Shown here piece after piece: positions 16,237 through 24,430 of a stretch of 41,592 nt of DNA (the first letter of the stretch is position 1; each line of letters begins with the position of its first letter). The notes under the pieces are model-generated. The model saw only the letters and a list, made by a program, of their open reading frames with translations, had not been told where the DNA came from and did not search any database. Source of the stretch: an uncultured Lachnospiraceae bacterium. Lineage in GTDB: Bacteria > Bacillota > Clostridia > Lachnospirales > Lachnospiraceae. A program made the position numbers and the translations under genes. Location of the stretch: NCBI GenBank assembly GCA_944376125.1, contig CALWBQ010000032.1:1-41592 (forward strand). The letters run 5' to 3'.

Positions 16237-16346
16237 AATGATTAGAGCAAAACGTCCTGCAAGCGATGCGGGACCCTCTGTTTCGTAAGAAACTGTGTTC
16301 CTTATGAAACAAGTAAGAGCCGGCTGGTTTGGCCGGCTCTTTTTGA
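16237..16346 (+). ncRNA. Candidate small RNA or structured csp 3' UTR with three consecutive stem-loops
   Basis: Three stem-loops follow each other. The first is GTCCTGCA/TGCGGGAC (16254-16274, 8 bp with one G-U). The second is GTTTCGTAAG/CTTATGAAAC (16280-16310, 10 bp with one G-U). The third is a terminator hairpin (16316-16340). Upstream is a plausible promoter, TTGATG (16203-16208), a 16-base spacer and TATATT (16225-16230), which would start transcription near 16237. No ORF of note is inside. It may be an independent small RNA or the 3' UTR of the csp transcript. It matches no RNA family I recognise. Confidence 0.4.
16316..16345 (+). terminator. Strong intrinsic terminator after csp/candidate small RNA
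   Basis: AGAGCCGGC pairs with GCCGGCTCT (9 bp, 7-base loop) followed by TTTTT. It ends the rightward unit before the convergent hslO gene. Confidence 0.88.
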
Positions 16347-16370
16347 TTGACTCCACAGCCTCCCGGCGGC

Positions 16371-17255
16371 TCAGGGCCTGCTGGCTCTGGCCAGGAGATC
16401 CCGCAGTTCTTCCACAGTGAAACTGTAATTGCGGTTGCAGAAATGGCAGTTGACTTCGATCGTTTTTCCCTCGTCAATCATCTCCTGCAGCTCCTTCTTC
16501 CCGGTGCTGATCAGCGCCTTCTCCACCCGCTCTTTGCTGCAGTTGCAGTAGAATCTGGTGGGAACTTTCTCATTGATTTCCAGATCCATATCACCCAAAA
16601 TATGATCCAAAACCATCTCCGGCGTGTTTCCTGCATCCAAAAGGGAGGTGATGGAAGTAATCTCCTTCAGCCTGAATTCCAATCTGTCAATAATCTCATC
16701 TGACGCCCCTGGCATCATCTGGATCATAAAACCTCCGGCCTGACGAACGGTATTATTTTTATTCATCAGAACGCCCAGGGCGATGGAGGACGGCGTCTGC
16801 TCAGATGTGGCGTAATAATAAGTTAAATCCTCCGCGATCTCCCCGGTCACCAGGATGGTCTGGCCCACGTAGGGCTCCTTCAGCCCGATGTCCTTGATAA
16901 CGCTCAGCACGCCGTTTCCCAGCGCCCCGCCTACATCCAGCTTTCCCTTCTCATTGGGGGGCAGCATAACATTCGGGTTAAAGACATAGCCCTTGACGTT
17001 TCCTGCCGAGTCTGCCGTGACAGTCAGGCCCCCTATTGGGCCGTCCCCCTGGATCTTGATGGTCAGCAGGTCTTCCTCCCCCTTCATGGTAATTCCCATC
17101 ATCCCGGCGGCAGTCAGAAGACGGCCCAGTGCCGCCGTCGCCACAGGGCTGGTATTGTGGGCCCTGCGCGCTTCCTCCGCCAGCTCCCTGGTGGTGGAGG
17201 CAAAGGCCCGTATCTGACCTCCAGCCGCTGTTGCTCTTATAATATAATCAGCCAT
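16371..17255 (-). CDS. hslO: Redox-regulated chaperone Hsp33
   Basis: A 294-residue holdase chaperone activated by oxidation. The zinc-binding redox switch is complete: Cys237 and Cys239 in a C-x-C pair, and Cys270 and Cys273 in a C-x2-C pair near the C-terminus. The N-terminal domain contains GLLTAAGMMGITMKG-like segments and GDGPIGGLTVTAD near residue 70. Length is typical. The start ATG at 17255 follows AAGGAAGGAGCATACA. It sits 26 bases after a methyltransferase gene and is probably co-transcribed with it. Confidence 0.96.
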   Translation of the reverse strand: MADYIIRATAAGGQIRAFASTTRELAEEARRAHNTSPVATAALGRLLTAAGMMGITMKGEEDLLTIKIQGDGPIGGLTVTADSAGNVKGYVFNPNVMLPPNEKGKLDVGGALGNGVLSVIKDIGLKEPYVGQTILVTGEIAEDLTYYYATSEQTPSSIALGVLMNKNNTVRQAGGFMIQMMPGASDEIIDRLEFRLKEITSITSLLDAGNTPEMVLDHILGDMDLEINEKVPTRFYCNCSKERVEKALISTGKKELQEMIDEGKTIEVNCHFCNRNYSFTVEELRDLLARASRP

Positions 17256-17281
17256 TGTATGCTCCTTCCTTCTGTATGGAT

Positions 17282-18040
17282 CTACTTTCCCTGTTCTCTT
17301 GCAATAAAATATACCCGCTCGCTGTCCTCCCGGGGTGCCTCCCTGGTAAAGGCATTGTAGCAGGTTTCTACCTTCAGCCCTGCTTCCGCCAGTGCCTGGC
17401 GCACTTCGTCCAGAGAGTACGCCCTCTGAAAATGAGTCTCCTCATATCTGCGGAACAGCTCCCGGCCGCTGTCCTCCCGGATAAACAAGGTCAGGTCGTA
17501 CTCATTGATCCGAGCCACCTCATCGTAGCTGTTTTCCCAGATAAAACTGCTCTCCTCCCGAGCCTCAGCAATGGTAGAATCTCCCAAGAGTTCCCGGTAT
17601 TTATACTCTGTATTCAGGTCAAAGATAAAAACTCCTCCCGGATCCAAGTAATTGTTTACCAGGCGGAACACTTTCACTAAATCCTCATACTCCAACATGT
17701 AATTGATCGAATCACAGATACACACTACCGCAGCCACTGTGCCGTACAGCTCAAATTCTCTCATATCCTGGAGCAGATACAGGATGTCGCATCCACTTTT
17801 CAGTTTCTTTTCCAGGGCGATCTCCAGCATATCCTCTGCGTTGTCTACGCCGATCATATCATAGCCCTTTTTTGCCAGGAGTTCCGTGAGAGTTCCCGTG
17901 CCGCAGCCCAGATCCAGAACCAGCCCTTCCCGGATCCCCCGTTCCCTCAGCAGGCCGGTTACGTACTCACACCATTCTTCATAGGGGATATTATCCATAA
18001 ACAGATCATAGACTTCGGCGAACCCGGTGTAAGCGTCCAT
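17282..18040 (-). CDS. Class I SAM-dependent methyltransferase
   Basis: A 252-residue methyltransferase with a Rossmann fold. Motif I, VLDLGCGTGT, lies at residues 41-50, followed by the acidic residue after strand 2 (MIGVDNAEDML) and a motif resembling post-II AAVVCICDSINYML. The substrate cannot be inferred. Family members of this size are usually annotated only as methyltransferases. The start at 18040 follows GAAAGGAGACAGAA. It lies upstream of hslO by 26 bases and is likely in the same operon. A hairpin separates it from the upstream SEC-C gene. Confidence 0.88.
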   Translation of the reverse strand: MDAYTGFAEVYDLFMDNIPYEEWCEYVTGLLRERGIREGLVLDLGCGTGTLTELLAKKGYDMIGVDNAEDMLEIALEKKLKSGCDILYLLQDMREFELYGTVAAVVCICDSINYMLEYEDLVKVFRLVNNYLDPGGVFIFDLNTEYKYRELLGDSTIAEAREESSFIWENSYDEVARINEYDLTLFIREDSGRELFRRYEETHFQRAYSLDEVRQALAEAGLKVETCYNAFTREAPREDSERVYFIAREQGK

Positions 18041-18062
18041 TTCTGTCTCCTTTCACACAAAT

Positions 18063-18088
18063 CAGCCCGAGAGCTTCCTCCCGGGCTG
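18063..18088 (-). terminator. Hairpin between the SEC-C gene and the methyltransferase gene
   Basis: CAGCCCGGGAG pairs with CTCTCGGGCTG (11 bp with one G-U, 4-base loop), followed on the minus strand by ATTTGTG. It is a possible but weak terminator of the SEC-C transcript. Confidence 0.4.
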
Positions 18089-18142
18089 TCATCTGGCACT
18101 GCAGCTCCCCGCTGTTAGCGGCAGCTACATTCTGCCGATCAT

Positions 18143-18652
18143 TTACGCGTTTCTTCCACAGCACTTTTTATACTTTTTGCCGCTTCCGCAGGGACATGGA
18201 TCGTTGGGATAGATCTTTCTCTCTTTGCGGATGGTGCCGGAAGCCTTCTGCTCTTTGTACAGTTCCTTCCTGCGCTCCTCGGAGAGGATGGAGTCCCACT
18301 GAGGCAGCTCGTACAGCCAATTGGCCTTAGCCTCCACCATATTGTAGTACAGCTTCTCCGGGTCGATCTCAATGCGAACCTCTGTATCTTCCTCCATGGT
18401 ATCAATGGGGTTCTCATAGCCTTTTAAGCTCTCGTTGATCCCATCCAGGAAGCCGGTCATAATCAGCACCTCGGTATTGTACTTCTCTGCCAACTCCTTC
18501 ACCGTCCCGGTGATCACCTCAGCAGGATTGGAAAGGATCTGCTCATAGATTCCCTTTTCAATCGCAAAATATCTGCTCCACAGCTCTTCTCTCTTTTTAT
18601 TATCCAGCCCATCGCCGTAGGCAAGGTTTCTCCAGGTCTCTAAAATTGCCAT
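18143..18652 (-). CDS. SEC-C metal-binding domain protein
   Basis: A protein of about 169 residues. The last 25 residues form a SEC-C zinc motif, [13 protein letters not shown], as at the end of SecA. The N-terminal 140 residues are helical and acidic, with no domain I can name beyond similarity to small clostridial SEC-C proteins. The start ATG at 18652 (MAILETW) is preferred because a GGATGG-like site stands before it; the ATG at 18664 has AAGG directly abutting it and the one at 18694 has none. It has its own promoter. Function is unknown; a role in protein export or ribosome association is only suggested by the domain. Confidence 0.75.
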   Translation of the reverse strand: MAILETWRNLAYGDGLDNKKREELWSRYFAIEKGIYEQILSNPAEVITGTVKELAEKYNTEVLIMTGFLDGINESLKGYENPIDTMEEDTEVRIEIDPEKLYYNMVEAKANWLYELPQWDSILSEERRKELYKEQKASGTIRKERKIYPNDPCPCGSGKKYKKCCGRNA

Positions 18653-18708
18653 CTGAATATCCATCCTTTTTTGTAAAAATATTGTCAGGCCCACTGCCTG
18701 TAGCCTTT

Positions 18709-18738
18709 AGTATATAACAAAACTATGAGTCTTGTAAA
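18709..18738 (-). promoter_or_regulatory. Probable promoter for the SEC-C gene
   Basis: Minus strand: TTTACA (18733-18738), an 18-base spacer and TATACT (18709-18714). It lies just after the end of the phosphofructokinase gene. Confidence 0.55.
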
Positions 18739-18774
18739 GGCTCATTTCGCTATTTTCAGTCGGTTTCCATTGCC

Positions 18775-20007
18775 TTAGCCTGCAGAATCGATCCTCCGGC
18801 AAGCGTAGACAGGCAGACCATTCTCCATCTTTCTCTCCGGCTCGCCCTGGATCAGCGGGAGGACATAATCCAGAAATTCTTTCCCGATATCGGTTCCGTT
18901 CCCAGCAATCCATTCCCTGGGGAACTTTTTTTCCTGGTTGCAGACCGCTCCTACATCCACAGCACAGCACTGAATCTGGTAAGGGGCGCTGCTCTCTCTG
19001 GAAAATGCCACCATGATTCCCGTAGCTCCCTCCAGAGCAGCTTTCACACCCCAGGCTCCGGCCATGGCTGCCTCCTCAATGTCCGTCTGGGAGGCCAGCA
19101 TGCCGGAACACCGCTGATTGACATTTAATTCCACAGATCTTGCCTTGACCCCAAACCGGTCCCGCACAAAGTTTTCCAAAACCTTTCCGCAACCCGCCAG
19201 CATTTTGTGGCCAAAGGTATCCAACCTGGCTGCGTCTGCATATTCGCAGATAAACTGGCCTCTGGCATCGGAAATCCCCTCTGAAATGCAGACAATCACA
19301 TTGGGCTGTTTCTCCAGGGCCGCCTCCACATCATGTGCAAACTGCTCCATATCGAAATCCATCTCCGGCAGATAGATCAGAAGGGGATTGTCCCCGGGAT
19401 GCTTCCTGGCCAGAACGCTGGCTGCTGTCAGCCACCCTGCATGGCGACCCATCAGCTCCACGATCGTGACTGCCTTCTGCTGATAGACAGAGGAATCCAG
19501 GACAATCTCCCGAACGGTGGAAGCCACATATTTTGCCGCGCTGCCGTAGCCAGGGGTGTGGTCAGTCAGAATCAGATCGTTGTCAATGGTCTTTGGGATC
19601 CCCACCACCTTGATGTCAATACCGTTGGAAGCGGCATAGCGGGCCAGCTTGCTGACCGTATCCATAGAGTCATTTCCGCCAATATAAAAGAAGTACCCAA
19701 TGTCCATCTGCCGAAACTTCTCAAACAGCTCCCGGTAGCAGATGTCGCTGAGATCTTCCGGCAGCTTGTAGCGGCAGGAACCCAGGTAGGCCGCCGGAGT
19801 CATCTTCATTAATTCCAGCTCCTCTTCCTCCATGGCAGACAGCTCCACATACCGCCCTGCCAGAAATCCCTCTATGCCATGGATCATCCCGTATACTTTT
19901 CCGATCTCCTCCCTGTGGGCGAGTCCTTCCTTTACCACACCCCACAGGCTGGCATTGATGACTGCTGTAGGCCCGCCGGACTGGCCGACGATGATGTTTT
20001 TCTTCAT
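18775..20007 (-). CDS. 6-phosphofructokinase, probably pyrophosphate-dependent
   Basis: A 410-residue phosphofructokinase-family enzyme (fructose 6-phosphate to fructose 1,6-bisphosphate). The N-terminal loop GQSGGPTAVINAS, active-site GGNDS (110-114) and PKTIDND (138-144) are visible. In this family Asp at the second loop position (GGxDS) and Lys before TIDND mark use of pyrophosphate rather than ATP, so PPi dependence is likely. Sugar-binding elements MGRHAGW and the final Arg-containing region are present. The start follows AAAAAAGGAGAGTACACT. It is 39 bases after the transglutaminase-like gene and probably shares its promoter, an odd pairing. A second, more divergent paralogue lies at 29947-31149. 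Confidence 0.88.
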   Translation of the reverse strand: MKKNIIVGQSGGPTAVINASLWGVVKEGLAHREEIGKVYGMIHGIEGFLAGRYVELSAMEEEELELMKMTPAAYLGSCRYKLPEDLSDICYRELFEKFRQMDIGYFFYIGGNDSMDTVSKLARYAASNGIDIKVVGIPKTIDNDLILTDHTPGYGSAAKYVASTVREIVLDSSVYQQKAVTIVELMGRHAGWLTAASVLARKHPGDNPLLIYLPEMDFDMEQFAHDVEAALEKQPNVIVCISEGISDARGQFICEYADAARLDTFGHKMLAGCGKVLENFVRDRFGVKARSVELNVNQRCSGMLASQTDIEEAAMAGAWGVKAALEGATGIMVAFSRESSAPYQIQCCAVDVGAVCNQEKKFPREWIAGNGTDIGKEFLDYVLPLIQGEPERKMENGLPVYACRRIDSAG

Positions 20008-20046
20008 AGTGTACTCTCCTTTTTTGCATCTATTGAACCTGCAGTT

Positions 20047-21039
20047 TTATTCATGGATCAGGTTCCATATTTTTTCCTGTACAGCAGGCTCATATCCGAA
20101 ACGCATATTGAAATAATCTTCTATGTTATATGCAATGTAATCGCCTGCCGCCTGCGAATAAGGCCATTGATCTGCAGGTTTGCTGAACCAAATGGCTTCG
20201 GTTGTACTCGCTGTCTTTCCTGTGGCATCCACTGTATACCAGGTTCCATCAACCTTCACAAAATCCCAGGCGTGATTCCCGCCGAACGCGTAAAATGCTT
20301 CAACACCCGTAAAACGGCATAATACAGCGACTGTCTTCGCATAGCCTTCACAAACGCACAATTTATCAATAAGACATCCTGCCAGATTATGAGAGCGCAC
20401 TGAGGGATTATCAGAAGGCAGCAGACCGTCATTCACCACATACCCCCCATTTTCAATTACCGCGTTCTGTGTAAACCAGTTTAAATCCGTAATTCCGGCC
20501 TCAGTATCATAATCATAGGAAGCCTGGCAGACCAGTTCCAGGATCCTGCTTACTTTTTCACGATCCGTGGCATTTTTCCAGTCAAAGCTGTTCAAAAATG
20601 AGCGGATGACATCTGCCGTCTGTTCCATCACCTCGGCTCTGTATGGGGACATGATTCTCTTCTCGAAGCCTGTCGGTTCATCCCCCGACAGCATATAGAC
20701 CAAAGCCCAGGCACCAGCATTGTCCCCCGGCGCATACAGCGGGTAGCGGTTATAAAAATCCCATTTATCCACTCCCTCATCCATATATGACCAAAGCCCT
20801 GGAATTTCCTGATTGATCCTGTCCTCCGAAAAGAAAAGCTGCTCCCGCATGCCGTTTAAAGGATATAATGCGGGATCCTGCACATCCCTCTCAGCCGGCA
20901 AAACAACAATATTTGGCGCCTGTACCTCTCCTGCCTCTGAAGAGGCTTCATAGTTTGACGCCAGAGCAGAGCCCGGAAGGCTGAGACCTGCTGCTGACAT
21001 TACAGCTGCTGCAAAAACAGCTTTATACCACTTCTTCAT
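20047..21039 (-). CDS. Secreted transglutaminase-like (papain-fold) protein
   Basis: A 330-residue exported protein. Residues 1-28 are a signal peptide ending in ALA. The C-terminal half is a transglutaminase-like domain with all three catalytic positions: Cys230 in CEGYAKT, His256 in GNHAWDF and Asp271 in YTVDAT. Bacterial members of this fold usually act as proteases or peptidoglycan/protein modifiers outside the cell. The N-terminal half (residues 40-140) matches nothing I recognise. The start follows AAAGGGACGGAT. It has a promoter that overlaps the stop codon of the upstream amidase gene and is followed closely by the phosphofructokinase gene. Confidence 0.82.
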   Translation of the reverse strand: MKKWYKAVFAAAVMSAAGLSLPGSALASNYEASSEAGEVQAPNIVVLPAERDVQDPALYPLNGMREQLFFSEDRINQEIPGLWSYMDEGVDKWDFYNRYPLYAPGDNAGAWALVYMLSGDEPTGFEKRIMSPYRAEVMEQTADVIRSFLNSFDWKNATDREKVSRILELVCQASYDYDTEAGITDLNWFTQNAVIENGGYVVNDGLLPSDNPSVRSHNLAGCLIDKLCVCEGYAKTVAVLCRFTGVEAFYAFGGNHAWDFVKVDGTWYTVDATGKTASTTEAIWFSKPADQWPYSQAAGDYIAYNIEDYFNMRFGYEPAVQEKIWNLIHE

Positions 21040-21088
21040 ATCCGTCCCTTTCTCTTTTTTCTGACCCGTCCTGTTTTACTATGCTTTA

Positions 21089-21118
21089 ACTATACTCCCT
21101 CCCTGCCGGCTTCGTCAA
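21089..21118 (-). promoter_or_regulatory. Promoter for the transglutaminase-like gene
   Basis: Minus strand: TTGACG (21113-21118), an 18-base spacer and TATAGT (21089-21094). The -35 box overlaps the amidase stop codon. Confidence 0.65.
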
Positions 21119-22020
21119 CCGGAAAACGCAATCTTCAGAGCTCCCCTGCTGTCCGTCTCCAGCTCCATGCTTCCCTCGAACAGTCTGCCGTCCTTCTCCA
21201 CCCGGTACAGCTCGTTTTTCCACAGAACCCACTCATTTTTCGCCATGGCCCCCGTACTGCCCAGATAATACCAGACCCCTTTGGAGTCTGTTTTCCAGGT
21301 ATCATGGACCATCATCCCATTTCTATCAAACCAGTACCAGTCCTCCCCGTCCTGGTACCAGGCATTGGTCACAGGTTTTCCGGTATCTCCCAGATAAAAT
21401 CTCCATCCTCCTTCCTCCTCGTGCCAGCCGCTCTTCTTCCCCGGAATCGGCTGGGAAATATTGTAGTACAGGGCAATGGTGTCGGCCTCCGCCCTGGCCA
21501 GCCGGTCCAGATTGGCCTCATCCAAAAGCCATCTGACTGCCTCCAGGTTGGTGTGGAAGGAATGTTCCAGAATCAGCCCCGGCACTCCTGCCGCCGTCGC
21601 CCCTCTCAAAACCCCGTAATAGTCTCCCCGGTCTCCTCTCCTGTGCTCGATCCTTGCCTCCTGCCGCGTTCCCATTACAACCTCCACGCACTGAGCTAAG
21701 GCCATGCCGATTCCATCAGCGCTCCCATTGATGGCGCAGTAGGCCGCCGGATAATCGACAGCATTGTTTACACTAGTTCCCACCGCATTGGAATGGTCCG
21801 AGATAAATAAGTCACACCCTGCAGCGGCAGCTCCCCGATCGTACAATTTCCGGTCAGCCTCCTGGCTGGCCCGGGTAGTAACCACCTGGATCCCATAAGC
21901 CTCCAGATACTGTTTCTGTTTCAGGTGGAGATCCCACATAGCTTTTGATTCGTAATACCGGGCATCCGCCGGACTTTTATTATATTTGCCGAAATGACCG
22001 GCATCCAGACATATCTTCAT
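21115..22020 (-). CDS. N-acetylmuramoyl-L-alanine amidase with C-terminal cell-wall-binding repeats
   Basis: A 301-residue zinc amidase (Amidase_3) that cuts the bond between muramic acid and the stem peptide. Zinc and catalytic positions are visible: His9 in DAGHFG, Glu24 in YYESK, His76 in SDHSN and Glu152 in ILEHSF. From about residue 190 there are three aromatic-Gly repeats of the choline-binding type (WRFYLGDTGKPVTNAWY, DWYWFDRNGMMV and WYYLGSTGAMA). The start at 22020 follows TGAGGAT; ATGs at 22026 and farther upstream have poorer sites. No signal peptide is present with this start or with the longer ORF, which is unusual and recalls phage endolysins or mother-cell lytic enzymes such as CwlC. 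It is divergent from the marR-ABC operon. Confidence 0.85.
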   Translation of the reverse strand: MKICLDAGHFGKYNKSPADARYYESKAMWDLHLKQKQYLEAYGIQVVTTRASQEADRKLYDRGAAAAGCDLFISDHSNAVGTSVNNAVDYPAAYCAINGSADGIGMALAQCVEVVMGTRQEARIEHRRGDRGDYYGVLRGATAAGVPGLILEHSFHTNLEAVRWLLDEANLDRLARAEADTIALYYNISQPIPGKKSGWHEEEGGWRFYLGDTGKPVTNAWYQDGEDWYWFDRNGMMVHDTWKTDSKGVWYYLGSTGAMAKNEWVLWKNELYRVEKDGRLFEGSMELETDSRGALKIAFSG

Positions 22021-22111
22021 GCTCATATCCTCATTGCTTTTACTGTATGATATGAAAGAGAGGACAGGTCTGCCACTGTACTGCACCTTTTTCCGGCCAG
22101 AAAAGTTGGAG

Positions 22112-22140
22112 TTGACAAAGTCCAATATTGGATTTATACT
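22112..22140 (+). promoter_or_regulatory. Promoter of the marR-ABC exporter operon
   Basis: A perfect TTGACA (22112-22117), a 17-base spacer and TATACT (22135-22140). The spacer is almost entirely filled by a palindromic operator. A second -10-like TATAAT is at 22163-22168, without a good -35. Confidence 0.78.
22119..22134. promoter_or_regulatory. MarR operator 1 (between -35 and -10)
   Basis: The 16-base near-palindrome AGTCCAATATTGGATT lies exactly between the -35 and -10 boxes. Repressor binding here would block RNA polymerase. It is repeated 27 bases downstream. Confidence 0.65.
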
Positions 22141-22145
22141 GTCGT

Positions 22146-22161
22146 AGTCCGATATTGGACT
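22146..22161. promoter_or_regulatory. MarR operator 2 (at the transcription start)
   Basis: The 16-base near-palindrome AGTCCGATATTGGACT covers the expected transcription start. It matches operator 1 at 14 of 16 positions, and both copies are followed by a TTTATA-like -10 element, so the whole unit looks duplicated. Confidence 0.65.
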
Positions 22162-22214
22162 TTATAATTTGAGTGCTGCCGGGTACAATTTCACAGACAA
22201 AGGAGAGACTGATT

Positions 22215-22697
22215 ATGGATCGAAATATCAAAGAATTAAATACAGAACTGAACCAGGTTACCAAAAGGTTAAATGAGCAGTACCATCTCTATGCCTCCCA
22301 CCACGGTCTTTCCGACCCTGCTTTCTGGGTACTGTACACCATCTATGAATCTGACCGCCTCTACACGCAGAATGAGCTTGCGGTGATGTGGTACTATCCA
22401 AAGCAGACCGTCAATTTTGCTATTTCCGGTCTTGTAAAAAAAGGCTTTCTCAGCCTGGAACCCATCACGGCTGCCCGGCACAGCAAAGCAGTCCGGCTGA
22501 CCTCAGAGGGGGAGGCTGTCTGCAGGGAGATCATCGCCCCCCTGATCGAAGCCGAGCAGCGTTCCTTAGCCAGGATGACTGAGACGGAGCGCTCCCTCGT
22601 GCTGTCTCTCTATGAAAAGCAGTGCCGGCTTTTTCAAGAAGAGCTCCAAACTCTCCTGCACTCTCAAACTGATTCACGGAGGAATGAACCCACATGA
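22215..22697 (+). CDS. MarR family transcriptional regulator
   Basis: A 160-residue winged-helix regulator of the MarR family. The recognition region is YTQNELAVMWYYPKQTVNFAISGLVKKGF, interrupted here only for description, near residues 53-81; the wing follows as ITAARHSKAVRLT. The start at 22215 follows AAAGGAGAGACTGATT; the ORF extends upstream to 22173, but that part overlaps the leader. Its stop codon overlaps the ATG of the first exporter gene (ATGA), so translation is coupled. Two tandem palindromes in its own promoter suggest autorepression, probably relieved by a drug-like ligand that is then exported. Confidence 0.9.
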   Translation: MDRNIKELNTELNQVTKRLNEQYHLYASHHGLSDPAFWVLYTIYESDRLYTQNELAVMWYYPKQTVNFAISGLVKKGFLSLEPITAARHSKAVRLTSEGEAVCREIIAPLIEAEQRSLARMTETERSLVLSLYEKQCRLFQEELQTLLHSQTDSRRNEPT

Positions 22698-24430
22698 AAC
22701 TGATCATTCGTTTTTTAAGACCATATTGCAGTCAGTGCGCAGCCATCTGCCTTTTCATCCTTCTGGATGTGCTGGGCGCCCTCCTGGTTCCGACCATTAC
22801 CGCTGATATGATCAATTCGGCTATCAGCGGCGGAGCCATCGGAGAGATTGTCCAAAACGGCCTTGTAATGCTGGGTGTATCGCTTTTGGCTGGGGCAGGC
22901 GCCCTCCTGGCAAGCTGGCTGTGCGCGAAAGTGTCTGCCAACCTGGGACGGGATATGAGAAATGCCATATACGACAAATCCCTGACCTTCTCAGCGTCCG
23001 ACTTTGAGCGGTTCGGCGCTGCTTCCATGATCACCCGAACCCTGAACGATATCAATGTCATCCAGCAGGCTTTCGTCAATTTCATGCTGATGGTTGTCCC
23101 AGTTCCAGTTTTATGTGTTTTAGGCATTATTTTCTCCTTCCGCATCAACCGGGATATGGGATTTTTGATCCTGGCCCTGACCCTCCTGGTAGCCATTTTC
23201 GCCAGCCTTATCGTAAGAAAGGCTTCGCCGATTTTTGAAAAACTCCAGCGGTTTCTGGACCGGATGAACGTAGTGTTAAGAGAAGGAATCACCGGCGTTC
23301 GCGTGATCCGCGCTTTTAATAAAGAATCCTATGAATCCGGGCGCATGAAAAAAACCTTTGACGACTACGCCCGTTCCTCCATCCAGGCCAACCGCCTGTT
23401 TGCAGGATTGGACAGCCTGGCCACTGCATCCATCAACCTGTGTGTTGTGGCCATCCTCTATCTGGGCGGAAACAGCGTAGGAGCCGGAGCCATGGAAATT
23501 GGGGATATCACAGCCGTGACGGAGTATGCCATCTGGATTCTCTTTTACATCGTTATGGCCCAGATGGTGATTATCCTGATTCCCAGAGCCCTCATCTGCC
23601 TGAAGCGCCTTTCGGATGTCTTATCTCTGACACCGGAAATCACGGACAGCTGCGGGGAGATTCCGCTTCTTCCAGACATCTCCAGGGACATCATCTCCTT
23701 TGACAACGTTGCCTTCCGCTTTGATGACGCTGAGGAGGAGACGGTGAAGGGGCTTACCTTCACCTGCCGCAGAGGGGAGACCACCGCTATCATCGGAGGC
23801 ACTGGCAGCGGGAAATCTACGATCGCCAAGCTGCTTCTCCGCTACCACGATGTCACAGACGGGCGGATTCTGTTAGAGAACTGTGATATCCGCACCATTC
23901 CTCAGCGCACGCTGAGGGAGAGGATCTCCTATGTTCCTCAAAAGGCTTGGCTGTTCTCCGGAACCATTGCAGATAACCTTAGGTACGGAAATCAGAATGC
24001 GTCAGAAAGCGAGATGTGCCGCGCCCTCCGAACAGCCCAGTCGGACTTTGTCTTTGGACTTCCGGGCGGCCTCCGCTCCCGCGTGGCTCAGGGCGGCACT
24101 AATTTCTCCGGCGGGCAGAAGCAGCGGCTGTCTATCGCCCGGGCCCTAATAAAAAAGGCCGATCTCTATGTGTTTGACGACAGCTTTTCTGCCCTGGATT
24201 TTAAGACGGATGCGGCCCTTCGCCGCGCCTTAAAAACAGAGACAGAAGACGCTGCAGTGCTGATTATAGCCCAGCGCATCAGCACCATTGTCCATGCGGA
24301 TCAGATCCTCGTACTCAACGATGGGGAGATTGTGGGGATCGGAAAGCATGAAACATTAATGAAGACCTGCCCTGTCTACCAGGATATTGCCAGGTCTCAG
24401 ATGAAAGGCGGTGGAATCCATGGAAAATAA
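22694..24430 (+). CDS. ABC exporter subunit A (transmembrane plus ATPase, degenerate catalytic Glu)
   Basis: A 578-residue half transporter: an exporter-type membrane domain with about six helices (residues 1-310), then an ATPase domain. Walker A is GGTGSGKST near residue 365, the signature NFSGGQKQR near residue 470 is canonical and Walker B is LYVFDDSFSALD. The catalytic glutamate after Walker B is replaced by Asp. In heterodimeric exporters such as TM287/288 or BmrCD one subunit has just this change, so one ATP site is inactive. Starts at ATG 22694, overlapping marR by 4 bases. It overlaps the partner gene by 11 bases. Likely a multidrug or peptide exporter; the substrate is unknown. Confidence 0.92.
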   Translation: MKLIIRFLRPYCSQCAAICLFILLDVLGALLVPTITADMINSAISGGAIGEIVQNGLVMLGVSLLAGAGALLASWLCAKVSANLGRDMRNAIYDKSLTFSASDFERFGAASMITRTLNDINVIQQAFVNFMLMVVPVPVLCVLGIIFSFRINRDMGFLILALTLLVAIFASLIVRKASPIFEKLQRFLDRMNVVLREGITGVRVIRAFNKESYESGRMKKTFDDYARSSIQANRLFAGLDSLATASINLCVVAILYLGGNSVGAGAMEIGDITAVTEYAIWILFYIVMAQMVIILIPRALICLKRLSDVLSLTPEITDSCGEIPLLPDISRDIISFDNVAFRFDDAEEETVKGLTFTCRRGETTAIIGGTGSGKSTIAKLLLRYHDVTDGRILLENCDIRTIPQRTLRERISYVPQKAWLFSGTIADNLRYGNQNASESEMCRALRTAQSDFVFGLPGGLRSRVAQGGTNFSGGQKQRLSIARALIKKADLYVFDDSFSALDFKTDAALRRALKTETEDAAVLIIAQRISTIVHADQILVLNDGEIVGIGKHETLMKTCPVYQDIARSQMKGGGIHGK

